64,000 nucleotides of DNA from Tetmemena sp. SeJ-2015 (taxonomy: Eukaryota > Ciliophora > Spirotrichea > Sporadotrichida > Oxytrichidae), in assembly GCA_027382625.1 (NCBI GenBank), contig JAJKFJ010022279.1, positions 106,691 to 170,690 of the forward strand, given 5' to 3'. The notes below the pieces were generated by a model. The model was not told where the DNA came from. It saw only the letters and a list, made by a program, of their open reading frames with translations, and ran no database searches. Below are positions 23,983-36,046 of the stretch, in pieces. A program made the translations under genes and the position numbers. The number at the start of each line of letters is the position of its first letter. The first letter of the stretch is position 1.

Positions 23983-25773
23983 TCAGAGATTGCCTTAATT
24001 GGTCCTCCTTAATATAGTAATTCCGTCCTTGACTTTGGGTTGCACGTGCCACCTTCCAAAGCGCTCTTCTTTACTGTGCGACACTGCTAGCATAGCTTAG
24101 TCAAAGCGCTGTCCTCTAACATTTGAAAACTTTAGCTGATTGAGGCAGCCTGGTAAATTGCTCTCCCTTCTAATCACTTCCAGGTTCTTGTTCTACTTTG
24201 AGAATTTGTAAAACACTACTTCTCCATCAATTGTTAATTGAAATTAGAATATAAATCATCATAAGAGCCAGAGCAGAGTAGGTCAGAGTTTCTGATGTTG
24301 GCAGTTGAGAGAAGCCAGCTGTCTCTTGCATGGGGTTTATCAAGGGTAAAGATGGGTCTCTTCTTGTTCATTATCCAGAGGTCAAGGCAGTTATCGCTAG
24401 AACCAGTCACGAAGTACTGACTATTGATAACGTTTATGGTGTCTGAGGTGTGTTTCTCATTCTTGTAAAGTAGCTCAGAGTCCTCGTTGATTTTCCAGAA
24501 GATCACCTGCCTGTCAAGTCCACAACTCAGAAGGCGATCTGTTGAGAAAGTATCAAGTCCCAAGATGTCTGATTGATGGCCATAGTCATCAAATATAATC
24601 TTGAATTACAATAGTGGGAATCCATATATGCCATCTCTCTTATATTCCACACCTTTAGGGATCTATCGTTTGAAACTGTGTAGAACTGGTCGTTCTCTCT
24701 ATCGAATTTAATTCCAGTGATAGAGTCTCTGTGACCCATGAAAGTCTGGATTTACTGCTGATTGTGGATGTCCCATACTCTCACAATTCTGTCCTTGCCT
24801 CCACTCACTAGGTACTTTCCATTTGGAGATACTGCCAAGCACAGAGGCTCGTCGAAGTGGCCTGCTATCTGTCTGTTCAATATAAATAATATGTATAAAT
24901 ATATCTCCATTAATATTCAAATAGATTGTGCTTCTCTCCCTTGAAAATAAGTTTCTTTTGAGCTTCCAAGTCCCCTAAGTAAAATCAAATAACTCTTTAA
25001 CTTACATTAGATGAGGGAGCAGTCTTTGCTAGCTGTGAATATGCTTCTATTGTCAGTGGACCATTCCATAGCTGTGATAGCCTTCTTGTGACCTTTAAGA
25101 AACACTCTCTCGAAATCGCAGTTAGCAAAGTCGTCTGCAATATTGAAGAACAGTTTACCCTTCTTCTCCAATATTTGATACTTCAGACGACGAGTGAGCA
25201 TATCGTCTCCCTCAGCAAATATTTCTGCTTCTGCCTGCCCCTTAGACTACAAAGTCTCGAAGAAGTCGTTCTGCTAAAAAAGAATTGAAATGCTTTGAGT
25301 CAGGAGCCTGAAGCTCTTACAGCAGCTGCTTGGTCATTCTGAGTTTCTTCTCCTCAACGGTTTCATTTTCATTAAGGTCTACATTAGCTGAATCAGCCTG
25401 CATAAAGAAAGGATCGTTTGAGATAGCTGCGCTCTTTTTTTGCTTTATCTTAATAAAGCGTATGTAACTTATTGAATTATCTCTTGTTCATCCATCTCGA
25501 TGTCATCTGCAATATCGCTATCCACTTCCTCCTCCATAGCCTTGCCTCTTCTCTTTTCCTTCCTATCATTCGTCTTAGTTTTAAACAACTTTATAATTGA
25601 ATAGTATCTTAGTCAGCATTCTCTTTGCAGTGGCTACTCCAACTTTACTGCCGCTTTCCACCTTTGCCTTGAGCTAACTTCTTAGCGACTGCGTTCTACT
25701 TAGCTCCTTTCTTTGAAGCTTAGAGTTTGTTAATCTATTTTGAAAGAATGCTCTTGCCTGGCTTTGATGCCAT
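23983..25773 (-). CDS. RRP9: U3 snoRNP protein RRP9 / U3-55K, WD40 repeats
   Basis: WD40 protein of the U3 small nucleolar RNP, which acts in 18S rRNA processing in the nucleolus. After removal of seven IESs and one intron the reading is continuous: a basic N-terminus (MASKPGKSILSKQINKLQ), an acidic stretch (EEEVDSDIADDIEMDEQ), then the conserved LLRD-type helix region and seven-bladed propeller repeats. Visible repeat cores include FLKGHKKAITAMEW, KDRIVRVWDI, MGHRDSITGIKF, RSLKVWNI, SCGLDRQVIFWKI and DNCLDLWIM. The end RFGRWHVQPKVKDGITILRR matches the RLGRW motif typical of this family's C-terminus. It closes at TGA 23983-23985. RRP9 identity, rather than another WD40 protein, rests on the N-terminal region and the terminal GRW motif. 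Confidence 0.88.
24230..24261 (-). other. IES in RRP9, pointer TGATG (32 nt)
   Basis: On the gene strand TGATG flanks an AT-rich insert carrying an in-frame TGA. Excision joins LLCSGSYD to GEVVFYKFSKQNK, restoring the last propeller blade. Confidence 0.88.
24587..24615 (-). other. IES in RRP9, pointer ACTAT (29 nt)
   Basis: ACTAT (ATAGT on the plus strand at 24582-24586 and 24611-24615) flanks 24 nt. Excision joins MAYMDSHY to GHQSDILGLDTF in the correct frame, the usual start of a WD repeat. Confidence 0.9.
24877..24929 (-). other. IES in RRP9, pointer ACA (53 nt)
   Basis: ACA (TGT on the plus strand at 24874-24876 and 24927-24929) flanks an AT-rich insert. Excision joins LIFKGEKH to RQIAGHFDEPLCLAVSP. 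The insert cannot be an intron because no GT lies at the left edge. Confidence 0.8.
24975..25005 (-). other. GT-AG intron in RRP9 (31 nt)
   Basis: GTAAGTT...TTACTTAG on the gene strand. Splicing joins TASKDCSLIQ to WDLEAQKKLIF across a WD40 blade. No direct repeat flanks it, unlike the IESs of the same gene. Confidence 0.85.
25276..25294 (-). other. IES in RRP9, pointer AGCA (19 nt)
   Basis: AGCA (TGCT on the plus strand at 25272-25275 and 25291-25294) flanks 15 nt that are almost all T and A. Excision joins LQELQAPDSK to QNDFFETLQSKGQAEAEI in frame. Confidence 0.85.
25451..25482 (-). other. IES in RRP9, pointer AGATAA (32 nt)
   Basis: AGATAA (TTATCT on the plus strand at 25445-25450 and 25477-25482). 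Excision joins DIEMDEQEI to KQKKSAAISNDPFF in the required frame. Confidence 0.82.
25580..25613 (-). other. IES in RRP9, pointer ACTAAG (34 nt)
   Basis: ACTAAG (CTTAGT on the plus strand at 25574-25579 and 25608-25613). Excision joins TAKRMLTK to TNDRKEKRRGKAMEEEVD. Confidence 0.82.
25642..25660 (-). other. IES in RRP9, pointer TGGA (19 nt)
   Basis: TGGA (TCCA on the plus strand at 25638-25641 and 25657-25660) flanks 15 nt. Excision joins AQGKGG to VATAKRMLTK and brings the start-codon frame into the frame of the next block. Unusually for this window, the insert is not AT-rich. Confidence 0.65.
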
Positions 25774-25932
25774 TACTTATTATCAGAAAAAATGTAATGA
25801 TTAATAATTCTTGCTACCTTATATTTACTATCGATGCCATTACAAATAGTATTGGCAAGGCAAATATGGTTTAAGTTGTAATGAAATTAAAAGTTGAAGA
25901 GGGTTTGCATGATCAAAATATTTTTCATGCAT

Positions 25933-26510
25933 TCACTTTGAGTTGCGCTTTCTTTGTTCTTCTTGAATGAAGTCTTCCACGAAGGGTGGTCCTTTCTGGC
26001 GAATCTCGTCCAAATATTCGAGTCTCTTGCTTTAGAAAGCTTCCTCTATAGCCTCACGCCACTGACTTATATCCATAAGCATGCTTATCTTTTCCTCTGG
26101 ATCGGCCAACTTTCTTATTGCTTCTACTGCCATGGGCAGCTTACCATATTGAATGCATAGCTCAGCTAAGAATGAATAAGAGACTGGTGTCTTCTTCATT
26201 AATTCAAATGACAATTAGACATATTAACACTACAATTCACATTTTCATGTTGATGAAATAGTAGAGATCGTCCCAGTTATTGGCTTGAGCGAATCCTCTG
26301 ATTGCCATCATATAGTACTGTCTCTCTGGGATTTTCAAAGCAGCTCTCAACTCTTTCACTTCTTTCTCTTTGTCCTTGCCTCCTCTTATCAAGTCAGCGA
26401 TCAAATCTGCCAATGTCTTGTCCATAAACGAGCGAGGAGGCTTGGTAGGATCATCGTCAGGCTTCGCTCTAGAAACTAAGTCATAACTCTAAACAACTGA
26501 AATTATTAGA
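25933..26510 (-). CDS. VPS16: Detached C-terminal part of VPS16 (inverted MDS block)
   Basis: Two blocks read on the minus strand: SFMDKTLADLIADLIRGGKD and ALKIPERQYYMMAIRGFAQA with NWDDLYYFINM, then KKTPVSYSFLAELCIQYGK and ISMLMDISQWREAIEEAF, ending RNSK-stop at 25933. This is the conserved C-terminal helical region of VPS16 (the family pattern is F.D.SL.DT...LI, then IPDKR.WWLK..AL....DWEEL..F, then KKSPIGY.PFVEIC). No start codon or N-terminal VPS16 sequence lies upstream here. The rest of VPS16 is on the plus strand at 36-39 kb and lacks exactly this part. I infer one scrambled gene. Both pieces code for the HOPS/CORVET core subunit. Confidence 0.8.
26200..26248 (-). other. IES in VPS16 tail, pointer ATGAA (49 nt)
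   Basis: ATGAA (TTCAT on the plus strand at 26195-26199 and 26244-26248) flanks an AT-rich insert with an in-frame TGA. Excision joins DLYYFINM to KKTPVSYSFLAELC, matching the VPS16 family reading F.K.KKSPIGY. Confidence 0.88.
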
Positions 26511-29500
26511 TTCGGAAGAATTTTGAACTTGCAAATTTATAATATGAAATATCAAGTTCATCAAAGTTGATTATTTTAAAGGTTCCTCATCCAAGTCTTT
26601 CTCTTGGTTAGGTTCTTCTTCATAATATTCGTGAGAGTGAAAAGATCCATCTTCAGTTACACCTTCAAGAGCACGTCTTTCATTAACCTCCATTTAGCCC
26701 TATGAATTTCAAATACAAATGTCTCCTCCAGTGCTTGTGCTGTTTCCGTTCTAAATATCAAAAAATTTTTTTAATTCGAACTAGCTCAAACTCCTTATCT
26801 TTTGAGACTATCTACTCTTAAATAAGAGCGTCCTCGCTCAGAGTATCTCCCGCAGTTACAACTCCTAGATCTCCTACAGAGTTGTTCCACAGTTTTATCT
26901 TTCCTGACACAACTATGTACCCTGATTCAGATCTATATTAGGTTAATGCGATTAAAGTGAAAAATTCAATTGCTTATCTCTTTTGATAAGCATAGCAAAT
27001 GTAACTTACTTGTCTTCTTATTTATAAAGGTGTTGGCTCTCTTAAAGTCTTAACAAATCTCCTCCCTCTTCAAACAAAAGCTAAATGGTTTTAGTTTTTA
27101 ATTTGCTGAAGATAGGATGAGCCATCTGCAAATTAGCAGGATTAACCAGAATCTGTTTAGAATGATGGTCCATTCCCTGAAGGGGTTTCTACTGTTGAGC
27201 TAAAGCCTAGTCTGTGTAGAAAAGTCCATGCATTATTTTCTTAAGTTATTGCTATAAAATATTATAGATAGAACAAATCATACCTCATGATGCTTCGCTG
27301 AGTCGTCTTAAAGTGATAGGTCAAGCAAACTTTTGCTTTTAGGATCAGCAAAGGGACTCGTTTGGATCAGAGGATTCAAATCTTTAAGTTAATGAACTTA
27401 TCCTTCGTTTTCAAATTTGTAACGAGAATCAAGCGGAGTTATTGCTTCTTTGTTATGAATCTGCTAATGCTATTATCTAATGCCATAGTAATTATCATCC
27501 AGCTTAATCTCGTAACGCTCTAAGTTATACCTTGGCTTCCCATATTAATAGTCTGGTATTTAGTTAATCTTCTCTTCCCTATTAGCTGCTTCATCTAGAT
27601 ATTGATTCCTCCAAAATTCTCTTTCCTTCTCTCTTAATAGCCTTTCTCTCTCAATTTGATCTAGGTCCTTCCTTCAATCTCGGCAACTCCTTTGTCCAAA
27701 CTTACTCTTCGAAAGTTGAAGCGAGATCTAAAGGCACTCTCTATGCTTTATTATAATGAGGGGTAAAAAGGTAGTATCACCTTTGAGTAGAAAGCTTTAC
27801 TCTTATTCTCTAAGTTTTGTGGTCATTTTCTTCTTGTAGTTTAAGTCGTTGAAAAAAGATAGGGGCACCTTTTATCGATTAACATCTTGACTAAGTATTT
27901 TCTCAATTTGATGATCTTCTTAAGGGTTCGAAGGATATAATAATTCAGCTAGATAAAAGGAATAGTGGGTCTTGATGGCTTTCTAGCTGATTAAGAAAGT
28001 TAAGTGTTCTCTTCTTAATTAGCCTTGGGATAAACTCTTGGAAGTATCTATTAAGAATAGAAAGAAGTCTGTTGCTGCACGTCTTCTTAACTTGGAGAAT
28101 GCTAAGTATTTTAGTTTTGCTATACTTGCTTCACTTGAACTTTCTTGCTTGCATATCTCTCAGGAGAAGTCTATGCACTCTGAGCTGCCCTCGATCTTTG
28201 CTGCTATTGAGAGATAGTGCCTCCATTATTTAAGAAGGCTATGGTTTTATGAATCTCCAAGAACTCTTTCCCAGGAACTTACTAGCCCTTGTTTGGAGTC
28301 GTCTTAAGGCTCTGAATTACTTCTAAGTCTTAGGCAGTTATATAGCGATAGAGTAAGTCTGATGGGTCCCCGAATTCTCCAGCTTTGAGATTTCGATCTT
28401 TACTGAACTGAACTCTGATCCTACTTGTAACCTACACCAAACTTTCTCTGCTCTTCCTCTGCTAGGTGTATTCTTCGTCTTTAGTTATGATCAGAGAGTT
28501 AAGAGTTCTATTCAGATTGTGCTTTAATTAAATTATAACCTATATAAAACGGATGGGATTACTTTCTGTCTTGAATCTCCTTGTCCCTGTAATCTTTATC
28601 AATATCAGCTATGTGAAACTTCGAAGACATTGGAATATTAGGTATGTAATTATAAATCGATTTTATGAGGTAGTTTAATGTCAGGGCTTTTCATTAGCCT
28701 GTTAGCCAGTCTCTTGCGATTAATGTGCTCGTCAATCAGCCTTGAATACTCTGTCATGAATTTCAGATTCCTGAAATAAATCAGCCAAAATTTGTATCTT
28801 ATTTTAAATTATGATTAAAATTTTATTCAGAAACTGGCCTAAAACTATAAAAAGAGTTTGGCTTACACTTAGTTTTGATAAGTATCTGATTCTCGTTCTA
28901 GAGTTTAATAGTTTAACTTTCTATGACTATCATTAGATTTGTGAGGTATGTTGTAATAAAATTAAGACTAAGCCTCATTTTATAAGTCCTCTTGAGAATA
29001 GTCGTGATTATTTGATTAAAAATTATTCTCAGGCACTTCTAAAATTAGAGGATCCTGTACAGAGGGGCCAAGAGTAAGATCCACTGTTTCCTTTAGTCTC
29101 CTCAGCATCCTCATAATTTTTAGAGACTCTTCTTAAAGCTCATTCAAGTCCATCTGAGATAATTTCTATAAACACAAATATTATTATTTCTTCATACTTA
29201 GATAGAAATAGTAACTTACTTCTCTCTATCAATTTTTGATTCGATAGGGGGTTGGATCTTCAATTTCCTCCAGTCTTTCTTCGATTTAGCTTTTGTTTTA
29301 TTCTTGATCTTCAAATGAGAATTGCTTGCTAAAGTTAGCTTGTTGCTGTTCTTCATTGGAGTTATTTTAGTTAAGCTAAGTTTTTAATTTGACATGATTA
29401 GCATCTATATATGCATTTTCAGAAGAGTATCCATCTTAATTAATTTGTGGGAGCATTCTTGGTCCAGCTATTTTAGTTTGGGACTTCAGGTTTCGATTAT

Positions 29501-29585
29501 CAAATGAATTATTATATGGTTGCTAAAAGTATTCCTCCCTTGCATGAAGATTAGGATGCTCTCTTTCTAATGAATTCATTCTCAT
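26481..29585 (-). CDS. Cyclic-nucleotide-binding-domain-like protein
   Basis: Begins MRMNSLEREHPNLHAREEYF. A GT-AG intron lies at about 29166-29219, after which KLSQMDLNELQEESLKIMRM continues. The middle is charged and Gln-rich, partly helical, with several unresolved breaks. The C-terminal part carries QLLFEEGGDLL followed by GYIVVSGKIKLWNNSVGDLG and VVTAGDTLSEDALIQ. This resembles the beta-roll of cNMP-binding domains (F.EGD...Y.V..G.v.v......l..l..G..fGE.al); the PBC residues (GE...R) are not clear, so nucleotide binding is uncertain. The frame closes at a TGA (26481-26483) lying inside the presumed start of the VPS16 tail block. Confidence 0.55.
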
Positions 29586-29990
29586 TTTTATAAAAACAAA
29601 TATTTTTGGTGAATTCAAGAATTAGAAGCTAAGTATTCAGTCATAAAGAAAAGATTTTAAGATAAATTTAAACTTAATCTCGAAATTGCATTATAAAGAA
29701 CACATCAGAATTATCTTTAACTCGTAATATCCTCAACTCTATCTTAATTTTATGCGACTGAGTTTAATGTACTATATTGTTTTGTCTCTCTTATTTGCTC
29801 AGATATCAAAATCCTAGTTGCAGACTTCTTTAAGATTGGTTTTATGGAAGTATATTTTGATAATTTAGCCTTGTACTTTCTTTTACTACAAGGTTTGGCT
29901 TGTAAATTTGAATTTAAATTTATAGCTTAATCTTTAAGTTATTAAAGTAGCACCTGATTACAAATTAGCATAATATAAACCTTTTGCAAA
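29586..29990. other. Divergent 5' spacer
   Basis: About 400 AT-rich bases between two diverging gene starts. It presumably holds germline-limited DNA plus the two 5' flanks; no motif is certain. Confidence 0.4.
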
Positions 29991-32900
29991 ATGGAAGATA
30001 GAGAATTCAAACCAAAGCACAGTAAAGTTTCCGACTCCTCCCTCATCAGTGACCCAAACTCTTCTGCTCGATAGACTTGAAACCCTTTCTAGAAGCCAGA
30101 AAGTAGAAAAGGTTTAGTAGATGGACTAAGCTCTATTTATAATCCCGGCTAGTCAGATTCTAAACAACTCTCTACAGATAATAGAATTTCACCCATTAAT
30201 GTGGCATTCGACAAAAGAAACAGAGTTATTTTATATTTTCATTTTTATAGAGAAGATAGAGCAGAATCTCAGGTAAGCTTCGAGATAAAAATAACTGCAC
30301 TATAGTTATAAAACGAAAGAAGAATCCCCAACGAATAAAAATTTGATTTTGGGGAAGATAACTAGCACGTCTATGGATCTTCCTTCAAGGGTTTTTCCCC
30401 TGATTTGCGAGACAAATCTGGAGAAATATCTATCAACGATGACTTCCAATAAATATTATTTTCTGCTTGCAGTAATTTATAGACTTCATGCGTACTGATA
30501 ACAAACTTAAATTCGAAGATGAACCTATTCAAAGCCATCACGTTAATCCTGTACCTTAAATCAATGCAAGGGCAGAAGATAAATTAAACACTGTCGATTA
30601 AAAAGAGTCTAAGCACTAGAGACTTAAGCCTTCTATGTTTGATGAAGTGGTGTACAACAATAGTTAGAATTCAGATAGTTTGATGAACCAACAAAGCCCA
30701 AATGAGCTTATATAAATAATTCTTATTATATGAGGTAGAGCGATCCACGATAGATAACTTTGACAGGATGTAGAGAAATTAAGCTTCTGCTTAGAACTTA
30801 CTCGAAAATAGAGTGCTTCACTCCCAAATGAAAGATGAAAAGTAAAAGGTATTGCCGAATGTCGATTGCTATCCTGATAAGCAAGGCACTCAGCTTATAC
30901 CCACAAAGTTCTAGTAGTAGAGTAACTTGAAAGGATAGCTCCTTACTGAAGCAAGTTCAAAATTTAATAGAGGAAATCTCAGTGAAGGAATAATCCCTGC
31001 AAAGAATGTCAGTGGTTCTGGGGATGGCGATGAAGGCATGAAAAGTATGCAAGGATCTAACTCAAGGTCTAGCTCCAAAGTTCATGTTGGGAATGAAGCT
31101 ATGAGATCTACTAATCCAAACACTTTATGTACATTATATTAAAAATACTTTCCGAGATGCTTAAAGATTCTCTGCAGATATGGTAAGTGGTTCAGATAAG
31201 ATTATACTCTAAGTTTAAATGGCTATTACGTTACCTTATTAACTAACATAGTTTTAAATCCAGGGAGATAAGGAAGATAGTTCAAACTTCGATTTGATTC
31301 ACAAGAATCAGAGTAAAATATTTGAACAGAATAGAGAAGTAATCAATAACTATCAACAAAAGAAAAACTAGCAGCAAAGATTTTAAAAGGAGAGTAGTCC
31401 ACCATTTCTGCGTCCACTAAATGCAGATGATGTCTAAACCCCGGGCCATGATTTTGATCGAGGATCTCTCCCATAGTATGAAGATGAGGACTTCGCAGAA
31501 TCAGATGACTTAAATGAGTGAGAATACCTAAATTGATAATAACTTTTAGGAGCTTTATGGAAAGATTGGCAAACATGGAGGAATTGAAAGATGAAGTTTC
31601 TGATAACTAGGACTTCGATAGAGCTTCAACTAATGCTTTTCGAGCTGAGGGTAAAAAGAAGAAAAGGGACTCTCATGAAGCGCATAACGATAGCGATGAT
31701 TCAGAATCTCAAGAGTATCAGGCAAGACACAGAGCTTGGCAAGTAAGAGTTAGAAATGAGGATGAAGAGCTAGAAGAAGAATAAGAAAGGCAGAGAAGAA
31801 AGAGAATGAGAATGGAAAGAAGGAATGGACGTAGAGAGGCATCACAAGTCGATCTCATGGATAAAGAATTCGCTGAAAAAGGCCGAAATTCTGAGTATCA
31901 ACTTAGAAAGAGTAAGAAATAATAGGCTTAAAACGTTATAGAAAAGACATTGTTTTTGCAAGACGCCGATAATGGGCTGTCTAGTTAAAAATTAACTCAT
32001 AATCTCGATAGAAGGCATGCAAGAAGAATAGTCAAAGACCCTGAGAGTAATTAAACTTTTCATTAACTTTTTTCAGGTGGAAAACTGGAGTATAAGGTGT
32101 ATCCCTATTGTAGGATTAAGACTGGATGGAGCTGCTGTTGCAAAAAGGCAAGACAATCAGAGTTCTCCAGATATGGTATAGGAATGGTTCTCTATTTCCA
32201 ATTTCTAAAGCACATATCGTTAGTCTTCATCATTATGACAGTGCTAAGCTTTCCAGCCTACATATTCTACTATTCAGGGAATCAGTCTCTCAACCAATAG
32301 AAAGGAAACTTGAAGTACATCTTTTCTGCATTCTCACTTGGAAATATTGGTCAATGTAATCTTGAAAAGATTTAAAACCTTTTTATAGCATAAACTGCCT
32401 GCAATAGTGGATAATTAAGTGATGGCAAGATCAATCTCTATTGTTCAATTGGAACCTTATCTTCAATTCAAACTTTTGGATAAGTCAGTCTAGCAAGCAA
32501 GCAGTCTTGCAATTTCCTTTCAGACACTTCTTCTTTCATCTACTAACCCTCAACGTGCGACTACACTCGTACCAGTGATTTCGGCCAGCAAAATTAACTT
32601 CGTCTCTATTAGCTCTTCAACTAAACTTGCTCCGGAAAAGTAAATTGCACCCTTCCTTTGAGTAGCAATTATGTGCCTTCTAATTGTACAACTGTTGTTG
32701 CAGAATATTACTATGCTCCCCAAGATATGATCTTCTTCATTAAAGCTACTTGTGAGAGTGATTACATCAACATCTTTTTGAACAACTACAGCTTCATGAA
32801 AAAAGATAATGTGGCTATCGTTGTTGTACTACTTGATATCATAATCACTATCTTTTACATGGGATAATGGCTCTTTCTGTAAAAGATGTAGAACGAGGTC

Positions 32901-35895
32901 ATCAATGAAATTTAAGACTAATAAGTTCAGACCACAGACTTCACTCTGCTGATTAAGAATCTTCCAGTTCATGAGAATTACAAAGAGCTCAAGGTCAAGT
33001 TATGGTGCTTTGTGGAAAAGGTTCTTTAGAAAGAAGGTACTCTACTTAAAACTCCCTTTTACAGGAGATAATGATCCATATTAAGATAATGTCATGAGCA
33101 TCCATTTCGGATTCAGGTCACTCAAAAGATTCAAGTATATGATCAAAATCTAAAGATTCTTTAAGCTTTTTGAAACCTATATCTATTTAAGTTTTGAATG
33201 TACAACTTGATAAGGAAACTCAAAAAGTAGGAATTACTGTTGCGCAAGTCCACTGATCCAATGTTCCAACTTGAGTGCAGACGTAATATCAAGCGTATAA
33301 ATCTCAAGGCATAGGATCAAGCTAATACAATTAAGGAATATGCAGCAAATACTGAATAAAAAGCTACAGTGGCCTTTGTTCAATTCTAGAGCATGAATGG
33401 AAAATAGAAATTCTAAAAAGCAATGATAAATGCGAAAGCCAAGTCAGGCTGCTAAAGACTAGGCAAAATTTGGAGACATCAAAGAAATTAACTACAAAAT
33501 GTATGGGTCAAATTTTAAGTTTCAATTTTCAATTTAGACTTGATGGTGTATTCCCTGAGGTAAAGCCTGCTCCAGAACCTACAGTAGTTATTTGGAGAAA
33601 TCTTAAGGTAAGGTTAATACATTTATTTTAATCCTCCTAGATAAGCAATTGGAATAGATTGGTGAGATCTGCTATAATCTTCTTCGTGACAATATGCGTT
33701 CTAGTTTTGACAATCATTGCTCTAGTTGCGATCAAATACGTTTAGAAAAAGTACTCTTCAGAGTATAATGTGGATAATTGTGGAACGATAAGTGTAACTA
33801 TAGTTAAATTAATAGGTTTATAATTAAAATTTTATTAAACCATGAGCCAAGCTTATGCAGGTATTTTTAGCATCTTTTAAAGAAGATTTTCAGATTATCT
33901 CTTACCGAGCAATAGACAAGTTGGTTTGCTGCCATGCTACTGTTACAGCTAGCTCTCTATCATTTAAGTTTCTATAAAAGATATTGTGTTCCCAAACGGT
34001 GAGAGACTTTGCGATGATTGGTTCAAGGGGTACACTCTAAGTAACGCTATGATTTACATAGCAGCCTTGTCTATCGTTATTTTCAATGCTATCATCCTTG
34101 AAATACTAATTCGTAAGTACTTTAATCTACTAGAGACCTTGCATTTTAGTTTTCTCTGAGTACTAGAGATTTCATACTCACAACCAAGAAAGATAGTCAA
34201 GCACCATTAAAATGAGCATCTCTCAAGTTCTAAACACTGTAAGCCTTTTTAGAATGATTGCCAAAGGAAGTTAATCTTTCCAATTTTAGGGTATTGTAAT
34301 TCTTCTGGTGAACGCTAAGATCTCAGATAACGCTATTTCTGACTTTGCTCCGTTATTCTCAGGCTAGATCTCAGATTTTTCATCACAATGGTACTAGGTT
34401 GTGGGCTCAACTATCTTTCTGGCACTTATCATCAACATTATCTCTCCTCATTTTAGCGCCATCTTTAAGCAATATTTCTTTGCAGCACTCAGATTCTATG
34501 ACAGGAAATGGACTCAGGATATTCGTAAAACTCGCAAGATTCACTAGGAGGATTATGAATACTAATATCTTGGAATCGAATTCTTCATTGAGTGTAGATA
34601 TGCACAAATCATTTCCACTATATATCTGACTATGATGTACGCAAGTGGAATCCCCTTACTATACTTTGTTGGATTTCTGTTCTTCTTAGTTATGTATCAC
34701 TTCGATATGTATGCATGTAAGGATAAATAAATTATTCCTGTCTCACTGTAATTAGTCACTCACTGGTACAGACTTCCACCAAGATACGGGCCAGATTTAT
34801 CCAACATGTCCATGAATATCCTAAAGTGGTCAATGCTAGTTCACCTTGTGTTTGGATTTTATATGTACTCAAACTCTTCAATCTTCTAGTTTGAAGATAA
34901 ATCCGAGGTTCAGCCTGGCACAGTGACCATCTCTCAAAGCTCAAGCGGTATTCTTTAGATGCTTTATATTTATAGGATTATATGACGGCGAGTATTTCTC
35001 TTCTGAGAGGCTCCGATCAAAGCATTCAGTGGTGTATTTGAGTTTCATGCTGGTGATATTCGTAGCGTTTGTAACCATAGAGATGATAAACTGGAAGTGC
35101 ATGAGCGCATGGAGCTGGTTGTTCTGCTGTTTTGGCTTCCGTAAGAAGAGGGAAGAAAGCTCAAAGCGCCAGTTTAGTTGTAATATCTATGAAGAGCTTA
35201 GCGGGTACGATCTTAAAACCGAATACAAGAAGACTAAAAAGGAACTTGACCTCTTCCTATTCCTGAAGCAGGATGGCTTTTTCTCTCAATCTGAAAAGAA
35301 AGGTAATGAACTAAAGGAAGAAGAAAAGAAGGAGGAAGAGAAGGAAGATGAGGAACAGTAAGAGAAAAAATTGAACGAGAGGGAGCAAGCTTTGGACTAC
35401 TTTATTAGCAGACTGCAGGCTAAGAGGGATATGATGAGAGTGATCTTGATGAAGAGACTACAGTAAGTTGGCATCAGCAAAGCTAACGACACCATGGACG
35501 GCTTTTTTAAACTACTTCAGTAACCTCAAAGCCATAAAGTTGGCGAATAGGAAGGAGCTGAGGATAATGAAAATTAGAAAGGAGGAGGAGCAGATCAACT
35601 GAAGTTCAGAATGAAGACTGAGTACTCCTACGATGTACAAGACAACCACTAGTATAAAAAGAGCAGGAAGGGAGAGAAGCAGGTGCGTTAATACCTCATG
35701 AAGATTTTTGAAAGGAGAAAGCGACAGCAACTTGAACAGGAAAGACTTTCTCAGTAGTTGATACGCTAGAAATTTTAAGAATCCAAAGAGTAGGAAGAGC
35801 AACAAGAAGAGGAAGGACGCTCTGCAAACAAAATAAGAGTATTAAACAGCAGAAGGTAAATGCAAGAGGAGGAGAAAATAAACTAACACAATTGA
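29991..35895 (+). CDS. OSCA/TMEM63 (CSC1)-like mechanosensitive cation channel
   Basis: A long membrane protein. The first ~2 kb is disordered (MEDREFKPKHSKVSDSS...), with a basic/acidic coiled stretch near 31750-31930. The membrane part starts near 32090 with TM helices at about 32185 and 32810. A Cys-rich extracellular segment lies between (32380-32720, about nine Cys). The cytosolic insert has LIKNLPVHENYKELKVKLW, then KATVAFVQFQSMNGKQK and PAPEPTVVIWRNLK. This is the OSCA/TMEM63 order: RRM-like loop, AFV.F.S, then AP.P..V.W.NL just before the next TM. A GT-AG intron follows that motif. TM helices continue to about 35075, then a Glu/Lys-rich and Gln-rich C-terminus ends at TGA 35893-35895. 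OSCA/TMEM63 proteins are stretch-gated, calcium-permeable channels. Confidence 0.72.
30226..30252 (+). other. IES in TMEM63-like gene, pointer AGAG (27 nt)
   Basis: AGAG at 30222-30225 and 30249-30252 flanks an almost pure A/T insert. Excision joins NVAFDKRNR to EDRAESQVSFEI. The insert is a multiple of three without a stop, so the call rests on the repeats and composition. Confidence 0.55.
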
Positions 35896-36046
35896 GTGAG
35901 AGAAATTATAGAAATTATTAGAGCATAAATATTATTATTTTTTTATTTCCATTACAAGAGAGTCTTTTGCCATGTTGAAAGTATAAAATAGGATAGGTTG
36001 TATCTGACTAGATATTTTATATAATATAAATCTTTGAGACACAAAG

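Noticed and set aside
33160..33210. TTTAAG and TTTTGAA repeats as IES edges in the TMEM63-like gene
   Set aside because: Joining at TTTAAG leaves an in-frame TGA, and joining at TTTTGAA gives the wrong frame.
35280..35360. Glu/Lys-rich repeat as a tandem repeat or regulatory element
   Set aside because: It is simple low-complexity coding sequence in the channel's C-terminus.
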